Source: Saprospiraceae bacterium
Lineage (GTDB): Bacteria; Bacteroidota; Bacteroidia; Chitinophagales; Saprospiraceae
NCBI GenBank assembly: GCA_029262995.1
Contig: JAJCYH010000029.1
Coordinates: 1-64,000, forward strand
DNA length: 64,000 nt
Direction of reading: 5' to 3'
The position numbers and the translations under genes were made by a program. Under the pieces are notes generated by a model. The model was not told where the DNA came from. It did no database searches and worked only from the letters and a program-made list of their open reading frames with translations. Shown one piece after another: positions 44,205-53,362 of the stretch; the first letter of the stretch is position 1; each line of letters opens with the position of its first letter.

Positions 44205-45263
44205 TCAGCTTTTACGATAAAAATATAATGCACCGCTACAAGTTCTGAATGCAGCACCCGTTGCTTCATTGATAAAGTTATATTCAAGATTTACTCTTTT
44301 CAATGCCATATAGGCCATTAAGATACATTCTTTGTAATCGATAATATCTTCAGACGGTACAATACATTCTGTATTAGAAGTAAATTTTGCGCTAAGCAAA
44401 CTCATAAAATATTGATTCTTGACTCCACCGCCAGTCATTAAAATTTTAGCAGATTGATCTTTACATATTTCTGCTATAGTCTCAGCAACAAAATGATAGT
44501 GGGTCAAAAGTCTAGAATTGTCATCTAAATCAATAGACATCATTAATGGGATCCACGTCTTGTGAATCCAGTTATTGTCAATAGCTTTAGGAGGACTTAA
44601 TTTAATATAGTCATGCTGCTTGAGGATATTTAGAAGTTCATTATTTAATTCACCCTTCTTGGCCAAATTACCGTCTAGGTCAAAGTCATATCCTAGCCTA
44701 GAAGCAAAAAAATCATGGACTTGATTACAAGGACAAATATCATAAGCTATGACTTTTTCTTGTTTAGTATAACTGATATTAGCTATACCTCCCAAATTGA
44801 TACAATAATTATAATCACCAAACAAATCTCTATCAATAATTGCAGCCATAGGTGTCCCTACACCACCAGCACCCATATCTTGATTTCTAAAGTCTGAGAC
44901 AACTGATTTTTTACAGAGAGAAGACAACTGTCCTGCATTCAACAACTGCCAACTGGACTGAAATTCAGGAAGATGCAATACGGTATGACCATGAACACTT
45001 ATAAAATCACAATCCAATTCATTTTCATTAAGAAAAGAATGAATAAAGCGAGACATACAAATAGTATATTGATATTGAATAACAGCCATTTTTTTAGCAT
45101 TGGCATGCAAAATTTTACGCAACGCTTCTTTTATTTCATGAGGTAATGCAAATGTTTGACATGATTCAATCGTATAGGAGCTAGGATTATTATGATCAAA
45201 GCTTATCAAAGCCATGTCGACCCCATCCAATGAGCTACCAGACATTATTCCTAAAATTCGCAT
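44205..45263 (-). CDS. anmK: Anhydro-N-acetylmuramic acid kinase
   Basis: A 352-residue kinase of peptidoglycan recycling that converts anhydro-MurNAc to MurNAc-6-phosphate. Family marks are MSGSSLDGVDMALISF at the N-terminus, HGHTVLH, SDFRNQDMGAGGVGTPM, CINLGGIANISY with AYDICPCNQ, and LMTGGGVKNQYFM for the ATP site. The length is typical. The gene leads an operon with an SDR-type protein and is divergent from the TetR-RND operon. No murQ is nearby. Confidence 0.94.
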   Translation of the reverse strand: MRILGIMSGSSLDGVDMALISFDHNNPSSYTIESCQTFALPHEIKEALRKILHANAKKMAVIQYQYTICMSRFIHSFLNENELDCDFISVHGHTVLHLPEFQSSWQLLNAGQLSSLCKKSVVSDFRNQDMGAGGVGTPMAAIIDRDLFGDYNYCINLGGIANISYTKQEKVIAYDICPCNQVHDFFASRLGYDFDLDGNLAKKGELNNELLNILKQHDYIKLSPPKAIDNNWIHKTWIPLMMSIDLDDNSRLLTHYHFVAETIAEICKDQSAKILMTGGGVKNQYFMSLLSAKFTSNTECIVPSEDIIDYKECILMAYMALKRVNLEYNFINEATGAAFRTCSGALYFYRKS

Positions 45264-45445
45264 AGAACAATATTACGTCAATCAAAAGATAAAACACCTT
45301 ATTTCTAACAATTATAAGCCTAATTTGACATAAAAGTCAATTGCAGATTTCCCTGATAATTATATTGGATGTTTTCCCCAGAAAGAACTTTTAACCAGAT
45401 TTATAAGCTACTAATCTGCTCCATGATGCAATTAATATAAAAAAG

Positions 45446-45497
45446 TGGAAACTTTTAAACATATTATAGTTTCCAAAGTTTATCTGATATATATTTG
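45446..45497 (+). promoter_or_regulatory. Candidate TetR operator and promoter of the efflux operon
   Basis: TGGAAACT (45446-45453) and AGTTTCCA (45468-45475) form a perfect eight-base inverted repeat with a 14-base centre. The -7 element TATATTTG (45490-45497) follows, so the repeat overlaps the -33 region. The start codon is five bases beyond the -7 element, implying a very short or no leader. Confidence 0.6.
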
Positions 45498-45501
45498 TAA
45501 A

Positions 45502-46113
45502 ATGTCACGCGAATCTCTTATAGAATCATCAAAAGATCTTTTTCTCAGGTATGGTGTTAAAAGCGTCAGCATGGACGACATAGCCAGTATTCTTGGCATA
45601 TCCAAAAAAACCATTTACACTCATGTAGAAAACAAGTCAGAGCTTGTAGAATCAGCAATATCTTCCTTTATCGATGAAGAACAACTCATTGTTGCAGAAA
45701 TTTCAAAGTCTGCTGACAACGCAATTGATGAAATAACCGCAATCGCGAGTTCTGTGATAAAGATGCTGAGAAAAATGAAGCCTTCCCTATTTTATGATCT
45801 TAGAAAATATTACAACAAAGCATGGTTAATCCTTGAAAAAGATCATTTTGCTCACATTGAATCTACAATTTGTTCCAACATTGAAAGAGGTATAAAAGAA
45901 GGATTTTACAGAAAAGATTTAGATCAATATATACAATCAAAAATATACGTTGGCTTAGCTCGAATAATGGTCGATGAAAGTATATTTCCTACAACAAAAT
46001 ATGAAAGACCTTACTTGTACAAACATCTTATAAGCTATCACCTAAACGGGATAATGAATGACAAGGGTAGAAAAGAATTACAAAAATATTTTAATAAAGA
46101 AAATTTAGAATGA
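45502..46113 (+). CDS. TetR/AcrR-family repressor
   Basis: A 203-residue regulator read from ATG 45502 (MSRESLIESSKDLF), since the extra 19 residues in the track cover the promoter. The helix-turn-helix is SMDDIASILGISKKTIYTHVENKSELVE. The C-terminal ligand domain resembles the TetR_C group common before Bacteroidota efflux operons. Its stop overlaps the TolC gene by four bases (ATGA), so it is the first gene of the operon it most likely represses through the inverted repeat just upstream. Confidence 0.9.
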   Translation: MSRESLIESSKDLFLRYGVKSVSMDDIASILGISKKTIYTHVENKSELVESAISSFIDEEQLIVAEISKSADNAIDEITAIASSVIKMLRKMKPSLFYDLRKYYNKAWLILEKDHFAHIESTICSNIERGIKEGFYRKDLDQYIQSKIYVGLARIMVDESIFPTTKYERPYLYKHLISYHLNGIMNDKGRKELQKYFNKENLE

Positions 46114-47480
46114 GACACTTAATTATGCTTCTATTGCTGTCTGCTTCCATAAGTGCACAGCATTCCTACAGCCTGCAAGAAGCTATTGATTATGCAATAC
46201 AACATAGTCAACAAGTTAGAATGGCTGAATTAGACATAAAAGATGCAGCTGCCAAAGTCACTGAATTTAAAGCCATTGGTATTCCTCAGGTTAATGGTAA
46301 GATCAACTATCAATATTATATTGAAGTTCCTGTAAACCCCGTTGAAGATTTTATTACACCTGCTGTATATCGAGTTTTGGAACAGGAAGACGTCCCAGGA
46401 GTTGATCCATTTGTTGGTCCTCCTGAAATTTTTGAGTTTTCTTTTTTCCAGAGAAACAATTTAAATGTTGGCCTTGAAGCATCATGGTTGCTGTTTGATG
46501 GATCCTATCTTTCCGGACTTAAAGCAGCAAAACTATTTAAAGATCTCACGCAAAAAGGCATTGATGTAGCGGAGGAGAAAATAAGAGCTGATGTAACAAA
46601 AGCTTATATGAATATTCTTATTGCAGAGGAAAATAAAAAAATATTAAAAAACAATCTTGATAACATCACTAAAGCATTAAGAGAAACTCAAGCTTACTAT
46701 GATGAAGGATTGGTTGAAAAACTAGATGTCTCCCGTATTGAGCTTTCTTTTGAAAATGTAAAAACAGAATATGAGAAGCTTGATCAATTTATCGACATCA
46801 GTTACAACTTATTGAAATTTCAAATGTCCTACCCTCTCTCAGAAGAACTTATCATTACCGAAGACTTGCAGGTCTTAGTTGATCTATTAAAAATTGAAAA
46901 TGTTGATCTAGCTGAAGAAGTCAATTATAACAAGAAAGCACAATACAGTCAAATTCTTGCCAACAGAGATCTAAATCGCATGAACATTAAAAGATTGCAA
47001 AAAGGATACCTGCCTAGCCTTAATGCTAAAGCAAATTACAATCAATTAATGCAAAGATCAGATCTCTTCGATGGAAATGAATTGGGGTTCATCCCCCAGG
47101 CTTCCGTTAGTCTTGGAGTCAACATACCCATATATGATGGCGATATGAAAAAAGGTCAAATACAACAAGCGAAGATTGATCTTGACAGAATTGACATTCA
47201 GCAATCTGAGTTTGAGCGTTCCTTAAACCTACACGTACAAAATGCTAGGCTTCAATATATCAATGCTAAAAAAACGCTTAAGAATCGAGAGAAAGCATTA
47301 TCCATAGTAGAAGATATCTATGAGAAAACTTCAATCAAATTCAGAGAAGGTGTCGGTTCAAGCATTGAGTTAACACAAGCAGAATCTCAGTTATATGAAG
47401 CGCAATCTCAACATATCAATGCATTATATGATCTGCTTATATCAAAAACAGATTTGGACATCGCCTTAGGAAATATTTAA
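46110..47480 (+). CDS. TolC-family outer membrane efflux protein
   Basis: A 456-residue outer membrane channel protein. A signal peptide (HLIMLLLLSASISAQ) is followed by two repeats of long alpha-hairpins with TolC marks: YSLQEAIDYAIQHSQQVRMAELDIKDA, VTKAYMNILIAEENKKILKNNLDN, and in the second half VQNARLQYINAKKTLKNREKAL with the ending EGVGSSIELTQAESQLYEAQ. It forms the exit duct of the tripartite pump with the next two products. Spacing to the adaptor gene is 15 bases. Confidence 0.93.
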   Translation: MRHLIMLLLLSASISAQHSYSLQEAIDYAIQHSQQVRMAELDIKDAAAKVTEFKAIGIPQVNGKINYQYYIEVPVNPVEDFITPAVYRVLEQEDVPGVDPFVGPPEIFEFSFFQRNNLNVGLEASWLLFDGSYLSGLKAAKLFKDLTQKGIDVAEEKIRADVTKAYMNILIAEENKKILKNNLDNITKALRETQAYYDEGLVEKLDVSRIELSFENVKTEYEKLDQFIDISYNLLKFQMSYPLSEELIITEDLQVLVDLLKIENVDLAEEVNYNKKAQYSQILANRDLNRMNIKRLQKGYLPSLNAKANYNQLMQRSDLFDGNELGFIPQASVSLGVNIPIYDGDMKKGQIQQAKIDLDRIDIQQSEFERSLNLHVQNARLQYINAKKTLKNREKALSIVEDIYEKTSIKFREGVGSSIELTQAESQLYEAQSQHINALYDLLISKTDLDIALGNI

Positions 47481-47495
47481 TAAATCAATAGATAA

Positions 47496-48629
47496 ATGAA
47501 AAATATAATTGCTATAGCAACACTTGGTCTCTTAATGTCTTGCTCACAAGGGAGCAAGACCTCCATAGAAGAAAAAAGAATATTGTTATCAGAACTAAAA
47601 TCTGAATTGCGGGAACTAGAAAGCGAAATAAAAGGTCTCACTGATGAAATTAATAAACTTGATCCTCCAAAGGAAAAGCCAGCAGTACCCGTTCAAGAAA
47701 TAATTGTTAAGTCTAATAAATTCACAAGATTCGTAGATGTTCAAGGAATAGTTGAAGCAGATGACATTGTAAATGTCAGCTCAGAAGTTGGAGGAAGAAT
47801 ATTAAAACTATATGTCAAAGAAGGACAGTATGTTAATAAAGGCCAGTTGGTTGCTACAACAGATCTATCTACTTTGGAAAAACAAATCGCAGAAATTCAA
47901 ACAAGGTTGGACTTGGCTTCAACTGTATTTGAAAGACAAAAAAGATTATGGGATCAAGGTATTGGCTCAGAAATACAATTTCTTCAAGCCAAGAGCAACA
48001 AGGAAGGATTAGAGAAATCACTTGAAACGCTGAATAGCCAGATCGTAAAGAAAAATATTTACGCCCCTATTTCAGGATATGTTGATCGTGAGTTTTTACA
48101 ATCTGGAGAAACAGCTTCACCTGGCATGCCAATTATACAAATTCTGAATACAAAGAATATTAAAATTGTTGCTGATGTTCAGGAAAATTTCCTGAAGTCA
48201 ATTCAAAAGGGAGACAGCGCAAGTATCTTTTTTCCAGCGCTTAACATTCAATTAGAAGAAACCATCACGATGATTGGAAGAACTATTGATTTGACAAATA
48301 GAACATTTAAGATTGAGATAGATACAAAGAGTAACAATGGAAAACTAAAACCAAATCTACTAGCTGTAATTACATTTAAAGACTTTGAAGTCGATGATGT
48401 TATAACGATTCCATTAGATGTAGTACAAGAAGAAGTTACAGGTAAGAAATTTGTCTATGTTGTTAAAGAAGAAGATAGCAAATTGATTGCTCGAAAGTCT
48501 TACATCGAAATAGGTGAATCTACCATCAATACGATTATCGTTACGAAAGGAATTTCCTTGGGTGACAGACTTATCACAAAAGGAACCAAAGATATATCTG
48601 ACGGAGATCTTATTAAATTAAATGCATAA
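47496..48629 (+). CDS. RND efflux periplasmic adaptor (lipoprotein)
   Basis: A 377-residue membrane fusion protein with a lipoprotein signal (AIATLGLLMSC). A coiled coil (RILLSELKSELRELESEIKGLTDEINKLD) precedes the biotinyl-lipoyl half GRILKLYVKEGQYVNKGQLVATTD, the hairpin KQIAEIQTRLDLASTVFERQKRLWDQGIGS, the second lipoyl half NIYAPISGYVDREFLQSGE and beta-barrel domains. It links the RND permease to TolC. The extra coiled coil before the first lipoyl half is unusual in position. It lies 12 bases before the permease gene. Confidence 0.92.
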   Translation: MKNIIAIATLGLLMSCSQGSKTSIEEKRILLSELKSELRELESEIKGLTDEINKLDPPKEKPAVPVQEIIVKSNKFTRFVDVQGIVEADDIVNVSSEVGGRILKLYVKEGQYVNKGQLVATTDLSTLEKQIAEIQTRLDLASTVFERQKRLWDQGIGSEIQFLQAKSNKEGLEKSLETLNSQIVKKNIYAPISGYVDREFLQSGETASPGMPIIQILNTKNIKIVADVQENFLKSIQKGDSASIFFPALNIQLEETITMIGRTIDLTNRTFKIEIDTKSNNGKLKPNLLAVITFKDFEVDDVITIPLDVVQEEVTGKKFVYVVKEEDSKLIARKSYIEIGESTINTIIVTKGISLGDRLITKGTKDISDGDLIKLNA

Positions 48630-48641
48630 GCACAGGCAATC

Positions 48642-51600
48642 ATGAAAAAAATAATTGAAGAACTCAGAGAATTCAAATTAAGTTCTGTTGCCGTAGACAA
48701 TGGTACAAGTGTTTTTCTGATCACATTTATGATATTGCTCTTTGGGTTGGAAAGCTACAATATCATGCCCAAAGAACAATACCCTGATGCATCTTTACCT
48801 ACTGTGTATATCAACACTCCATATTTCGGAAACTCCGCAGAGGAGATAGAAAATCTGATCAGCAGGCCTCTTGAAAAGGAAATCAAATCTATTTCAGGCA
48901 TTAAAGAAGTCAAAGCCACCTGCGTTCAGGACTTCTCTATCATTATTGCTGAATTTGAAAGTGATATTGATATTGATCTGGCGGTTCAGAAAACAAAAGA
49001 TGCCGTAGATAAAGCAAAGAAAGAACTGCCTACAGATTTGGATCAAGATCCTGATGTGGCAGAAATTAATTTCTCTGAAATCCCAATTGTAAGCATTAAT
49101 ATTTCTGGTGACTATAATATGGATGATCTCAGGAATTATGCCGAATACGTTCAAGAAAAGATAGAAGATTTGTCAGAAGTGTCAGAAGCCCAAATGAAGG
49201 GAGCTCTGGAAAGGGAAGTTAAAATCAATGTGGATCTTCTAAAAATGCAGTCACTTAAAATTGGCTTTACAGACATAGAAAATGCTATAGCCGGAGAGAA
49301 CGTTACAATGTCCGGAGGCGAGTTGATCAATGACGGTAAAAGAAGATCGGTAAGAATAGTTGGCCAATTTGAAAGCATTGACGAAATAAAAAACCTTATT
49401 GTCAATTCAGAAAATCAGAGACCTGTATATCTTAAAGATATAGCAGAAGTCTTTTATGGTTTTGAAGAAAGGACCTCATATGCCCGATCAGGCATTCTTC
49501 CTGTAATCTCACTTAATGTCATAAAGCGAAGTGGTGAAAATTTACTTTCAACAGCAGACAAAATAAAAGAGGTAATAGAAATATCTGAGCGCAAACTTCC
49601 TAGTGGAGTCAATATTAGTTTGTTTAACGACATATCTGTTTATACAAGAAATGAAGTTAACAATTTGGAGAATTCAATTATTTCTGGAGTAATTCTAGTC
49701 ATATTGGTATTGCTGTTTTTTCTTGGCTTAAGAAATGCATTGTTTGTAGGAATTGCCATTCCTTTATCAATGCTTACCGGAATATTAATCTTAAATATTT
49801 TTGGAGTTACCATGAATATTGTTGTTCTGTTTTCATTAATTCTTGCCTTAGGTTTGCTCGTTGATAACGGAATTGTTGTAGTTGAAAATATTTACCGTTA
49901 TATGCAAAACGATTACGATGGTCATAGTGCAGCTAAATATGGTGTAGGCGAAGTTGCATGGCCAATCATCGCTTCTACTGCAACAACTCTTGCTGCTTTT
50001 TTACCATTACTTTTTTGGCCAGGAATAATGGGTGTATTTATGCAGTATATGCCTATTACATTAATAATAGTATTAAGTTCATCTCTGTTTGTCGCTCTTG
50101 TTATTAACCCAGTTTTTACAAGTAGATTTATGAAAGTAATGGATTCTCAACATTTGGGTTCATCCCAAAAAAAGAGAAATAAAAATCTGCTTTATGGAAC
50201 GATAATTATGTTAATTCTAGCATCGCTTTCACACTTAACGGGAATACAGTGGTTGAGAAACATCTTTGTGATAGCAGCACTTCTAAATTTATTGAATCAT
50301 TTTGTTTTAAGTCCCAGTTCACTTGTTTTTCAAGATAAGTTTTTACCAATTCTCGAAAATGCATATAATCGTTTTATTTCATTTTGTCTTAAAGGCAAGA
50401 ACGCTATGATAACATTATTGCTAACCGTATTAATGTTGTTTGGTGCAATGGGGCTTTTTATGAAGTTTATGCCCCAAATATCTTTCTTCCCTACTGCAGA
50501 TCCGCTTTATGTTAACATATTTGTAGACTTGCCTATAGGTAGTGATATTGAAGCAACAAATAAAACCATGATAGATCTGGAGAAGATAGTTTCCAAAGTC
50601 ATTGAACCCTATAGTGAAATAGTGGAAGCCATCCTTACTCAGATTGGAGAAGACACCAGCGATCCAAACACACCTCCTGAACCAGGCGTAACTCCAAATA
50701 AGGCAAGGATGACGATTCAGTTCTTAGAGTACAAGTACAGGAACGGCATATCAACCAGGAAGATAATGGAAGAAATACGGAAGGAAATTAAAGGCAGCCC
50801 AGGAGTGCAAATTGTTGTAGATCAAAATGCACAAGGTCCACCAGCAGGAAAGCCAGTAAATATTGAAATCAAAGGGGAGGAAATTGATAGCCTGTTGGTG
50901 ATAAGCAACAATATTAAGAAGTTCATCAATCAAAAAAACATACCTGGCATAGAAGAATTAAAACTTGATGTTGAACTAGGAAAGCCAGAGCTGTTAATAA
51001 ATATAAACAGAGAGTCAGCACGCAGATATGGCATTAGTACGGCTCAGATAGCTGGTGCAATACGAACATCCGTATTTGGTACTGAAGCATCTAAATACAA
51101 GGTAGGCGAAGATGAATACCCTATCGTCATTAGGTTAGATGAATCTTATCGAAACAATATCAGTGATTTGATCAACCAGCTAATTACCTTCAGAAATCAA
51201 AGCAACGGGCAGATCGTCCAAGTGCCCATTTCTTCAGTAGCTAGCTTTGAATATTCATCGACATACAATGCCATCAGAAGGCTTGATTCCAAAAGATTGA
51301 TTACAATCAGCTCAAATGTTCTTGATGGTTATAATGCTAATGAAATCAATACAGAATTGAGAGATATTCTTACAGATTTTGATATGCCTGAAGATTATAC
51401 TTTTGCATTTACAGGAGAACAGCAACAACAAGCAGAGGATATGGCATTTTTGAATAGTGCATTTATGGCAGCAGTCTTTTTTATTTTTATCATTCTTGTT
51501 ACTCAATTTAATTCATTCATTTCTCCATTTATAATAATCTTAACCGTATTCTTTAGTTTGATTGGCGTTCTCTTAGGTTATGTTATTACGGGAAAAGAAT

Positions 51601-52097
51601 TCAATCTCGTATTCTCAGGAGTCGGTGTAATATCCCTAGCAGGTATAGTCGTTAACAATGCCATTGTTCTTGTAGATTATATCAACTTGCTTGTCAAGCG
51701 TAAAAGATTAGAATTATCAAAATCGAGTATTTTTGATCTTGATAAAACCCATGTAAAAAACGCTGTTATTGAAGGAGGCGCAACAAGGTTAAGACCGGTT
51801 TTATTAACTGCAATTACTACTGTACTCGGCTTGATACCACTTGCCATTGGTTTTAACTTCAACTTCTTTTCATTTGTTAAAAATTTTGACCCTCAGTTCT
51901 TTATAGGAGGTGATAATACTGCATTATGGGGACCAATGGCTTGGACCATCATATACGGAATCATATTCGCAACATTCCTTACATTAATTGTCGTTCCTGT
52001 GATGTATTGGCTCGCTTACAGTGCAAAGTATTTCTTTAACAAGAAGTCTGTCAATTCAAATAAAAGAACCTTATCTTTAGGTAAAGCGACAAATTAA
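48642..52097 (+). CDS. RND multidrug-type efflux permease
   Basis: A 1151-residue inner membrane proton antiporter of the AcrB/HAE-1 class with twelve membrane helices in two halves. TM4 reads LILALGLLVDNGIVVVENIYRYM, keeping the first proton-relay Asp but with Asn for the second; the second half has GVISLAGIVVNNAIVLVDYINLL. Porter segments (YFGNSAEEIENLISRPLEKE, VKATCVQDFSIIIAEFE) are normal. A 60-residue insertion near 500-560 with added hydrophobic helices makes it longer than AcrB (1049). The substrate is unknown; the TetR gene suggests drug or lipid-like inducers. Confidence 0.94.
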   Translation: MKKIIEELREFKLSSVAVDNGTSVFLITFMILLFGLESYNIMPKEQYPDASLPTVYINTPYFGNSAEEIENLISRPLEKEIKSISGIKEVKATCVQDFSIIIAEFESDIDIDLAVQKTKDAVDKAKKELPTDLDQDPDVAEINFSEIPIVSINISGDYNMDDLRNYAEYVQEKIEDLSEVSEAQMKGALEREVKINVDLLKMQSLKIGFTDIENAIAGENVTMSGGELINDGKRRSVRIVGQFESIDEIKNLIVNSENQRPVYLKDIAEVFYGFEERTSYARSGILPVISLNVIKRSGENLLSTADKIKEVIEISERKLPSGVNISLFNDISVYTRNEVNNLENSIISGVILVILVLLFFLGLRNALFVGIAIPLSMLTGILILNIFGVTMNIVVLFSLILALGLLVDNGIVVVENIYRYMQNDYDGHSAAKYGVGEVAWPIIASTATTLAAFLPLLFWPGIMGVFMQYMPITLIIVLSSSLFVALVINPVFTSRFMKVMDSQHLGSSQKKRNKNLLYGTIIMLILASLSHLTGIQWLRNIFVIAALLNLLNHFVLSPSSLVFQDKFLPILENAYNRFISFCLKGKNAMITLLLTVLMLFGAMGLFMKFMPQISFFPTADPLYVNIFVDLPIGSDIEATNKTMIDLEKIVSKVIEPYSEIVEAILTQIGEDTSDPNTPPEPGVTPNKARMTIQFLEYKYRNGISTRKIMEEIRKEIKGSPGVQIVVDQNAQGPPAGKPVNIEIKGEEIDSLLVISNNIKKFINQKNIPGIEELKLDVELGKPELLININRESARRYGISTAQIAGAIRTSVFGTEASKYKVGEDEYPIVIRLDESYRNNISDLINQLITFRNQSNGQIVQVPISSVASFEYSSTYNAIRRLDSKRLITISSNVLDGYNANEINTELRDILTDFDMPEDYTFAFTGEQQQQAEDMAFLNSAFMAAVFFIFIILVTQFNSFISPFIIILTVFFSLIGVLLGYVITGKEFNLVFSGVGVISLAGIVVNNAIVLVDYINLLVKRKRLELSKSSIFDLDKTHVKNAVIEGGATRLRPVLLTAITTVLGLIPLAIGFNFNFFSFVKNFDPQFFIGGDNTALWGPMAWTIIYGIIFATFLTLIVVPVMYWLAYSAKYFFNKKSVNSNKRTLSLGKATN

Positions 52098-52106
52098 AAA
52101 ATTGAT

Positions 52107-52748
52107 ATGGATAATTTAGGAGATAAAAGGCAAAATTATAAAAGACATACATTAAATCTGAATGAGCTTAATGCAGATCCGATTGATCAATTTGCTCAAT
52201 GGTACCAAGATGCCGAGAAAGTTAACATCATTGAACCCAACGCAATGGCATTAGCTACTGCTACCAAAGATGGACGTCCTTCTGTCCGTATTGTTTTATT
52301 GAAAGGATTTAATGCAAAAGGATTTGTCTTTTATTCCAACTATTCGAGTCATAAAGGAAAAGAGCTGGATGACAACCCTCATGCAGCTTTGGTTTTCTGG
52401 TGGGACAAACTTCAAAGGCAAATCAGAGTTGAAGGTATCGTAGAAAAAATATCTGAAAAAGATTCTGAAAAATATTTTCATTCAAGACCTCGTGGTAGTC
52501 AACTTAGTGCCCTCGCCTCTCCACAAAGCAAGGAAATTACCATGAAAGAACTTGAACGTCTTAGGGTTTCCGTTGAAGAACGTTTTGCCGATCAATCAAA
52601 AATTCCATTGCCTGAAAATTGGGGTGGATATATCTTAATACCACAGGCACTTGAGTTTTGGCAAGGCAGGGAAAATAGATATCATGACAGGTTCAGATAC
52701 GTTCAATCTGATGATAACCACTGGAACATAACTAGACTTGCACCTTAA
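52107..52748 (+). CDS. pdxH: Pyridoxamine 5'-phosphate oxidase
   Basis: A 213-residue FMN enzyme making pyridoxal 5'-phosphate. The family set is complete: NAMALATATKDGRPSVRIVLLKGF, FYSNYSSHKGKELDDNPHAALVFWW (FMN site), RQIRVEGIVEKIS, YFHSRPRGSQLSALASPQS, and the ending LEFWQGRENRYHDRFRY..WNITRLAP. Length is standard. It follows the RND permease by nine bases, so it may share that transcript, though no functional tie is apparent. Confidence 0.96.
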   Translation: MDNLGDKRQNYKRHTLNLNELNADPIDQFAQWYQDAEKVNIIEPNAMALATATKDGRPSVRIVLLKGFNAKGFVFYSNYSSHKGKELDDNPHAALVFWWDKLQRQIRVEGIVEKISEKDSEKYFHSRPRGSQLSALASPQSKEITMKELERLRVSVEERFADQSKIPLPENWGGYILIPQALEFWQGRENRYHDRFRYVQSDDNHWNITRLAP

Positions 52749-52783
52749 CATGTTATTATTTTTTGTATCTTTTGGATAAAAAA

Positions 52784-53248
52784 ATGATGAAATACCTATT
52801 TCTCCCTTTCCTCGCATTGTGCTTAGTGCAATGTAATACTTCTACAAAATCAGACTCCAACGATCAAGAAGTTCTTGCTGAAACAGAATCTTCAAATGGA
52901 ACAATTTACATGTGCCAATGCCATGAAGGAAATGACCAACAATCGGATTCTTTGAGAATGACAAAGAAAGTATATGTCTATTTGGTTCAATCAGAACAAA
53001 CGCCAGATTGCTGTACAAATACCTTAGTAGAAGGCTACGATGCTTACGTTGAAAACTGGATTAACAATAGGCCAGGATCTCCAAAGATCGTTTGGTCTAC
53101 AAATGATCAAAGCACTGATACGATTGCAGCTACAGAAGCCATGAGTTTAGCTTGCGCTATGGAAGAAAAAACATTTGGTATTCACAGTATTGAAAATTTA
53201 AGCCCATCATTCAAAAAATACTACCCAGAATTAACCAAGACTAAATAA
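52784..53248 (+). CDS. Cys-containing lipoprotein of unknown function
   Basis: A 154-residue lipoprotein read from ATG 52784 (MMKYLFLPFLALCLVQC); the track's longer version begins at an upstream TTG. After the acylated Cys there are CQCHE, CC and one later Cys. CQCH is not CxxCH, so heme binding is not indicated; a metal site is possible. It follows pdxH by 35 bases and precedes the chromate transporter. I do not recognise the family. Confidence 0.7.
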   Translation: MMKYLFLPFLALCLVQCNTSTKSDSNDQEVLAETESSNGTIYMCQCHEGNDQQSDSLRMTKKVYVYLVQSEQTPDCCTNTLVEGYDAYVENWINNRPGSPKIVWSTNDQSTDTIAATEAMSLACAMEEKTFGIHSIENLSPSFKKYYPELTKTK

Positions 53249-53362
53249 CTCATTATAGTTTATTCGATTATTATTTCTGATTGTATTAATCAAGTTTATT
53301 ATACAATGCGTCTATAAAGTATTTCTTATTTTGCGCACCGAAATAACAGGAGGATTAATACT

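Noticed and set aside
53349-53354. AGGAGG-like tract before the chromate transporter
   Set aside because: Bacteroidota rarely use Shine-Dalgarno pairing and no other gene here shows one; probably chance.
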